Positions 6,294 to 10,000 of a stretch of 10,000 nucleotides of DNA are shown piece after piece. The stretch covers positions 1-10,000 of the forward strand of contig JAIWNO010000167.1 of the NCBI GenBank assembly GCA_020216785.1. The letters run 5' to 3'. This DNA is from Desulfomonile sp. (GTDB lineage: Bacteria > Desulfobacterota > Desulfomonilia > Desulfomonilales > Desulfomonilaceae). Both the position numbers and the translations under genes were made by a program. The notes under the pieces are model-generated. The model worked only from the letters and a program-made list of their open reading frames with translations. It was not told the origin of the DNA and did no database searches. Position 1 is the stretch's first letter, and each line of letters opens with the position of its first letter.

Positions 6294-8297
6294 GTGATTA
6301 CCAAGCTGTTCGAACCGATAACTGTGGGTTCCATGACCGTTCCCAACCGACTGGTCATGACTGCGATGCACTTGAACTATACGCCCGTCGGCGAAGTTAC
6401 CGATCGGCTGATCGAATTCTACCGCGCGCGGGCGCGCGGCGGCGCGGGGCTCATTATTATCGGCGGCGCGGAGATTAACGATCAGTCTGCGGGCATGGAT
6501 TCCATGCTCTCTATCAAGGACGACAAGGTGATTCCCGGCTTGGCCCGATTCGCAGATGCAATCCACAAGGAGGGCGGCACGTGCGCGGTGCAGCTGTACA
6601 TGGCCGGAGCGTACTCGTTCTGCGCATTCAAGGGGTTGCCCGTGCTGGCACCCTCAGAATACGATTGCGCCTTTTCCAAGTCCCGGACCACCGCAATGAC
6701 GCTCGATGACATCGAGCGCGTCCAGACCGATTTCGTCAATGCCGCTGCCAGAGCCAAGAAGGCCGGATTTGACGCAATAGAGGTGCTCGCTTCCGCAGGA
6801 TACCTCATTTCACAGTTCCTCTCGCCCAAGACCAACAAGCGTGATGATGCATACGGAGGCCCGATCGAAAACCGAATGCGCTTTGGCCGAGAGGTGGTGC
6901 GCCGCGTGCGTGAGGAGGTCGGCCGCGATATGACGGTGATCGTCAGGGTCGCGGGCAATGACTTCGTTCCAGGCTCTCACACGAATACGGAGGCGCGGAT
7001 CTTCGCCAAGGCCTGCGAGGAAGAGGGAGCGGACCTGATCAACGTGACCGGAGGCTGGCATGAGAGCCGCGTGCCGCAGATCACTATGGATTTGCCGCAA
7101 GCTGGATACGCTTACCTCGCGGCGGGGATCAAAGAGGTCGTGAACGTCCCTGTGGTCGCATGCAACCGGATCAACGATCCGTTCATCGCAGAAGACCTTC
7201 TCCAAGAAGGAATCGCAGATATGATCGGCGTTGCACGCGGATTCATCGCGGACCCGGAATTCGGTGTGAAAGCTCGCAAAGGACGATTCGACGAGATCCG
7301 TCGCTGCGTTGCCTGCAATCAACGGTGTTTCGATCACGTGTTTCAGCTGCTGCCGGTTGGTTGTATGGTCAACCCCCGAGCCGGCCGCGAGGCGGAAACC
7401 GAAATCAAGCGCACGGAAAACCCCAAAAAAATCATTGTCGCCGGAGCGGGGCCCGCTGGGTGCGAATTTGCAGCGGTCGCTGCCGAGCGAGGCCACTCAG
7501 TAAAGCTCTACGACAAGGACTCGGGTATCGGCGGCCAAGTCCGGTGGTTCGCGCCAGTCACGCACAAACCGGAATTCCTCAATCAACTCAGGTACTACGC
7601 GGCCATGTTCGGCAAGTGGGGAGTCGAGGTGCATACCGGCGAGGAGGTGACCCCTGAACTGGTGGCCAAGGAACGGCCGGATCTGGTGGTGGTCGCAACA
7701 GGCGCCGCGCCGTTCAAACCTCCCATTGAGGCGGTCGAGCAGCCGCATGTGGTACAGGCGTGGGACGTCCTCAAGGGCAAGGTTCGAACCGGTCGCGAAG
7801 TGGTTATCGTGGGCGCCGGCTCCGTTGGTCTGGAAACCGCGGTCTTTCTCGCGTCCAAGGGGACGATTTCTCCGAATCAGCTTTACTTCCTCGCTTTCCA
7901 CAACGCTGAAGCGCCGGATGTGCTGCGGGACCTCATGGTCAAGGGCATCAAGCGGGTCACAGTGATCGAAATGGCTTCCCGTATCGGTCAGGATGTAGGG
8001 CCTTCTACGCGTTGGGTTCTCTTGAAAAGCGTGCAACTGCGCGGGATCAAGACAATCACCGGCGCGACCATGAAGGACATTCAACCCGGAAAAGTCATCT
8101 ACACCGATTCGAAGGGGCAGGACGTGGAACTGCCCGCGGACACGGTGGTGCTGGCAATGGGCTCGAGACCGGAGAATTCTCTGGCTGCCGCACTGGAAAA
8201 GAACGGACTACCGGTCAAGGTCATCGGCGACGCGGCCAAACCGGGCAAGATCGGCAACGCTATTGACGCGGGTTTTAATCTCGCATTGGAGGTCTAA
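6294..8297 (+). CDS. fadH: 2,4-dienoyl-CoA reductase, FadH type (FMN, 4Fe-4S, FAD)
   Basis: NADPH- or NADH-dependent reduction of 2,4-dienoyl-CoA in oxidation of unsaturated fatty acids. 667 residues, close to the 672 of E. coli FadH. Order seen: an FMN-binding TIM barrel (1-330) starting MITKLFEPITVGSMTVPNRL, with Tyr170 (AGYLISQF) and His256 (GWHESRVP) matching E. coli Tyr166 and His252 at the same 86-residue spacing. Next is the cluster motif Cys338, Cys341, Cys345, Cys357, also at E. coli spacing. Dinucleotide motifs GAGPAG (384-389) and GAGSVG (507-512) follow, and the C-terminus has an IGD segment. The same family holds 2-enoate reductases, BaiCD-type and trimethylamine dehydrogenase-like enzymes, so another enoyl substrate is possible. 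The upstream ECH1-like isomerase makes the dienoyl-CoA role most likely. Probably co-transcribed with the MoaD-like gene 44 bp downstream. Confidence 0.9.
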   Translation: MITKLFEPITVGSMTVPNRLVMTAMHLNYTPVGEVTDRLIEFYRARARGGAGLIIIGGAEINDQSAGMDSMLSIKDDKVIPGLARFADAIHKEGGTCAVQLYMAGAYSFCAFKGLPVLAPSEYDCAFSKSRTTAMTLDDIERVQTDFVNAAARAKKAGFDAIEVLASAGYLISQFLSPKTNKRDDAYGGPIENRMRFGREVVRRVREEVGRDMTVIVRVAGNDFVPGSHTNTEARIFAKACEEEGADLINVTGGWHESRVPQITMDLPQAGYAYLAAGIKEVVNVPVVACNRINDPFIAEDLLQEGIADMIGVARGFIADPEFGVKARKGRFDEIRRCVACNQRCFDHVFQLLPVGCMVNPRAGREAETEIKRTENPKKIIVAGAGPAGCEFAAVAAERGHSVKLYDKDSGIGGQVRWFAPVTHKPEFLNQLRYYAAMFGKWGVEVHTGEEVTPELVAKERPDLVVVATGAAPFKPPIEAVEQPHVVQAWDVLKGKVRTGREVVIVGAGSVGLETAVFLASKGTISPNQLYFLAFHNAEAPDVLRDLMVKGIKRVTVIEMASRIGQDVGPSTRWVLLKSVQLRGIKTITGATMKDIQPGKVIYTDSKGQDVELPADTVVLAMGSRPENSLAAALEKNGLPVKVIGDAAKPGKIGNAIDAGFNLALEV

Positions 8298-8341
8298 TCT
8301 GCCGCTCGAATACCGTCAAAAGGCCTTGAGGAGTTGAGGCC

Positions 8342-8581
8342 ATGAAAATCGAAGTCTCGCTCTACGCGTCTCTGGCGTCGAGGCTCCCTGAAGGGTGCAA
8401 AGGGAACACCTGCACATTAATTGTCGCGGAGGGCACCACTATCGGCGCGCTGCTGGATCATCTCGCAATCGCTGCGGACGAGCCTAAGATAGTGTTCCTG
8501 AACGGTATACATGCTCGCCCTGACGATCCTCTCAAGGAAGGCGACCGGGTCGGGGTGTTCCCGCCGATCGCGGGGGGATGA
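8342..8581 (+). CDS. MoaD-like ubiquitin-fold sulfur-carrier protein
   Basis: Small carrier whose C-terminal glycine is, in this family, adenylated and turned into a thiocarboxylate that donates sulfur, typically to molybdopterin or tungstopterin precursors. 79 residues with a beta-grasp pattern: MKIEVSLYASLASRLP at the start, a helix with TTIGALLDHLA, then FLNGIHA, LKEGDRVGVFPPIAGG at the end. The PPIAGG terminus is closer to MoaD than to ThiS. GAGGAG eight bases before the ATG supports the start. It follows the reductase by 44 bp. No MoaE, E1-like MoeB/ThiF or molybdo/tungsto enzyme is visible nearby. It may serve a cofactor path encoded elsewhere, or another sulfur-transfer or protein-tagging role. 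Confidence 0.85.
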   Translation: MKIEVSLYASLASRLPEGCKGNTCTLIVAEGTTIGALLDHLAIAADEPKIVFLNGIHARPDDPLKEGDRVGVFPPIAGG

Positions 8582-8643
8582 AACGGGCAATTGTGCAGGA
8601 ATCGAGGGCGAATTACCATATCTCGCCCAATACGAATTCTTGT

Positions 8644-8697
8644 CCAGGGCGAAAGGACTTGGGCGTGTGCAGAGGTAGACCCGCGGGTCTGCCCTGG
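8644..8697 (+). repeat. Nested inverted repeat with ACCCGCGGGT core
   Basis: Outer arms CCAGGGC (8644-8650) and GCCCTGG (8691-8697) are perfectly complementary. Within them AGACCCGCGGGTCT (8677-8690) is a perfect 14-base palindrome. The ten-base core ACCCGCGGGT is shared with the element at 5193-5206, suggesting one dispersed family. Confidence 0.6.
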
Positions 8698-8775
8698 CAT
8701 AGTTCTACACGAGTGGGTACGGGCGTGTCTGAGACTAATGTGCAATCAAATCGGCGAACCATTTTGGATAAGTCC

Positions 8776-8806
8776 TGGTGGGACAGGCATCTTGCCTGTC
8801 CCACCA
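8776..8806 (+). repeat. Perfect 13-bp hairpin repeat (GGGACAGGC type)
   Basis: Arms TGGTGGGACAGGC (8776-8788) and GCCTGTCCCACCA (8794-8806) are perfectly complementary around the loop ATCTT. From general knowledge, hairpins of this sequence type recur between genes in many environmental bacterial genomes. Neither strand has a T-run after the stem, so it is not a typical intrinsic terminator. Confidence 0.8.
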
Positions 8807-8818
8807 AAACAAGGATGT

Positions 8819-8846
8819 CACTTACCTGATAGTGCACGGGTCTGAG
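8819..8846 (+). repeat. 28-bp direct repeat, copy 1
   Basis: Identical over 28 bases to the copy at 8880-8907, beginning CACTTACCTGATAG and ending GTCTGAG. The 33 bases between copies are not repeated. In this copy the sequence after GTCTGAG does not complete the palindrome found after copy 2. Confidence 0.85.
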
Positions 8847-8879
8847 GGTTGGGTTCGAGGGGAAAATGTTGGCGATACG

Positions 8880-8907
8880 CACTTACCTGATAGTGCACGG
8901 GTCTGAG
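8880..8907 (+). repeat. 28-bp direct repeat, copy 2
   Basis: Exact second copy of the repeat at 8819-8846, giving a 61-base period. It ends inside a short hairpin (8898-8912). Two copies only; nothing similar is found 61 bases upstream of copy 1. Confidence 0.85.
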
Positions 8908-8912
8908 ACCCG
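8898..8912 (+). repeat. Short hairpin overlapping direct repeat copy 2
   Basis: CGGGTCT (8898-8904) and AGACCCG (8906-8912) are perfectly complementary around one base. CCCCTAC follows, as at the right arm of the element at 5151-5217, so it is likely a partial member of the same intergenic family. Confidence 0.6.
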
Positions 8913-8966
8913 CCCCTACAATTCTCATCCATGTCCACTCCCAACCACCCCTGATGGAACACATAG

Positions 8967-10000
8967 GTGCGCGTTCTTCTCGTCAACAGCAATCTTAAGG
9001 ATGATTTTCTCGCGGCCCCGCCCTTAGGGATCTGCTATGTGGCGAGGGCTGCGGCTGCGGCGGGACAGGACGTTCGTGTATTGGACCTGTGCTTTCAGCG
9101 CCGGGTGGACAGGGCGCTCGGACGCGCGATCCGTGAATTTGCACCTGACGTGGTGGGTGTTTCCATCCGCAACATCGACAATGCAAACATGCTGCGGCCC
9201 GTGGCGTATCTTCCTGAGGCTCGGCGCATAGTGAAGCATATCAGAGAGTTGACACATGCGCCGGTCGTTCTCGGCGGGTCGGGTGCGAGCCTCAACCCCG
9301 AGGGAGTATTGCAATTCCTCGAAGCCGACTTCGTTGTCGCATCCGAAGGTGAGCGTGCTTTTGTGGAGCTGCTCAAAGCGATCGAGACGGGCGCTGCGCC
9401 TGGGGGTATTCCCGGAGTCGGGACCATGACGGGCGGAGAATTCTATCTGACTCCGCCTGTGGCGGGCGACTTCCCGGCTGGGAGCACAAACCTGGGCTCA
9501 TGGATCGACATGCGACCGTATCAGCGCATGGGCAGCAGTTACACGATTCAGACCAAACGCGGCTGCCCCAAACAGTGTATCTACTGCACGTATGGCCGGT
9601 TGATCGAGGGAAACGCCATTCGCTATCGATCACCGAGCGACGTGGTGGATGAGATCGAAGAGGCGCTCGCTCGCCACAAACCTGAGACATTTGAGTTCGT
9701 GGATTCGGTTTTCAACGAGCCCAGGGAGCACTCGCTCGCTATTATGGAGGAGATTATACGCAGACCGTGGAAGGCGCGTTTCACGGCAATGGGAGTGAGC
9801 CCGCAGGATTTGAACCGTGAATTTCTGGAACTCATGTGGCGCGCGGGATTCACCTCGTTCATGATCACACCGGAATCCGCATCACCAGCCATGATCAAGA
9901 ATTATCGCAAAGGATTCGACCCCGACGACGTGGTCCATGCAGCGGAAGCGCTCGTGGGTACCCGTTTTACCGCGATGTGGTATTTCCTCATCGGAGGTCC
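8967..10000 (+). CDS. B12-binding-type radical SAM protein, cut by window edge
   Basis: Second predicted SAM radical enzyme; substrate unknown. 344 codons are seen. A cobalamin-binding-like domain covers about 1-140 (MRVLLVNSN, PPLGICYVARAAAAAG, PDVVGVSIRN, PVVLGGSGASLNPEG, EGERAF), again without DxHxxG. The radical SAM cluster motif is Cys200, Cys204, Cys207 (KRGCPKQCIYCTYG), followed by FEFVDSVFNEP and MITPESASPAMI. The reading ends at WYFLIGG, where members usually have a GxPGET-like segment. The GTG at 8967 is chosen because the codon just before it is TAG and MRVLLVN is the usual opening of this class; the ribosome binding site is weak. It shares domain order with the 794-residue protein but is clearly different in sequence, so the two are not a recent duplication. 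Confidence 0.9.
   Translation, partial: MRVLLVNSNLKDDFLAAPPLGICYVARAAAAAGQDVRVLDLCFQRRVDRALGRAIREFAPDVVGVSIRNIDNANMLRPVAYLPEARRIVKHIRELTHAPVVLGGSGASLNPEGVLQFLEADFVVASEGERAFVELLKAIETGAAPGGIPGVGTMTGGEFYLTPPVAGDFPAGSTNLGSWIDMRPYQRMGSSYTIQTKRGCPKQCIYCTYGRLIEGNAIRYRSPSDVVDEIEEALARHKPETFEFVDSVFNEPREHSLAIMEEIIRRPWKARFTAMGVSPQDLNREFLELMWRAGFTSFMITPESASPAMIKNYRKGFDPDDVVHAAEALVGTRFTAMWYFLIGG

Larger units (their letters stand above)
8582..8966. other. Repeat-rich intergenic region of 385 bp
   Basis: No gene is supported here. Short open frames exist but run through palindromes and show no family features. The region holds at least four repeat elements, listed separately, and separates the MoaD-like gene from the second radical SAM gene. 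A smaller dyad GTCTGAGAC at 8727-8735 resembles the core of the hairpin at 8898-8912. No clear promoter or intrinsic terminator was seen. Confidence 0.7.

Noticed and set aside
8776..8806. Intrinsic terminator
   Set aside because: The stem is strong, but no T-run follows on either strand; Rho-independent termination cannot be claimed.
8578..8829. Open frame of 83 codons overlapping the MoaD-like stop as ATGA
   Set aside because: It runs through three palindromic repeat elements, shows no recognisable domain, and its composition reflects the repeats.
8819..8907. CRISPR-like spacing: 28-base repeats with a 33-base spacer
   Set aside because: Only two copies, no third at the expected period on either side, no cas genes, and the repeat end merges into the local palindrome family.

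Overview
This window comes from a Gram-negative bacterium with fairly GC-rich DNA. The evidence is a tripartite RND efflux system with a lipoprotein adaptor. Intergenic spaces carry interspersed palindromic repeats of a kind common in environmental and metagenome-derived genomes. The sequence does not fix the phylum; an anaerobic or facultative lineage of the Desulfobacterota, Hydrogenedentota or Planctomycetota type is only a guess, suggested by two B12-type radical SAM proteins and an iron-sulfur dienoyl-CoA reductase.

Left part, minus strand (1-2709): the N-terminal 294 codons of an HAE-1/AcrB-like RND pump are cut by the window edge. The gene lies 11 bp downstream of a 399-residue periplasmic adaptor lipoprotein. 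Upstream of this operon, after a 209-bp gap with several small inverted repeats, is a 134-residue membrane protein with two predicted helices and a C-terminal SEC-C zinc motif.

Right part, plus strand (2724-10000): a 794-residue B12-binding-type radical SAM protein starts only 14 bp from the SEC-C gene and diverges from it. Next come an ECH1-like crotonase with the acidic residues of dienoyl-CoA isomerases, a FadH-type 2,4-dienoyl-CoA reductase (FMN, 4Fe-4S, Rossmann domains), and a MoaD-like small sulfur-carrier protein ending in GG. A repeat-rich gap of 385 bp follows. A second B12-binding-type radical SAM protein then runs off the right edge.

The crotonase and the reductase would act in sequence on polyunsaturated acyl-CoA: the isomerase turns 3,5-dienoyl-CoA into 2,4-dienoyl-CoA, which the reductase reduces. 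That pair is the clearest functional unit. The MoaD-like gene 44 bp downstream is probably co-transcribed, but its role there is unexplained. No complete new system could be shown. The points most worth checking are the isomerase/reductase/MoaD cassette, the long unassigned C-terminal half of the first radical SAM protein, and the intergenic repeats.
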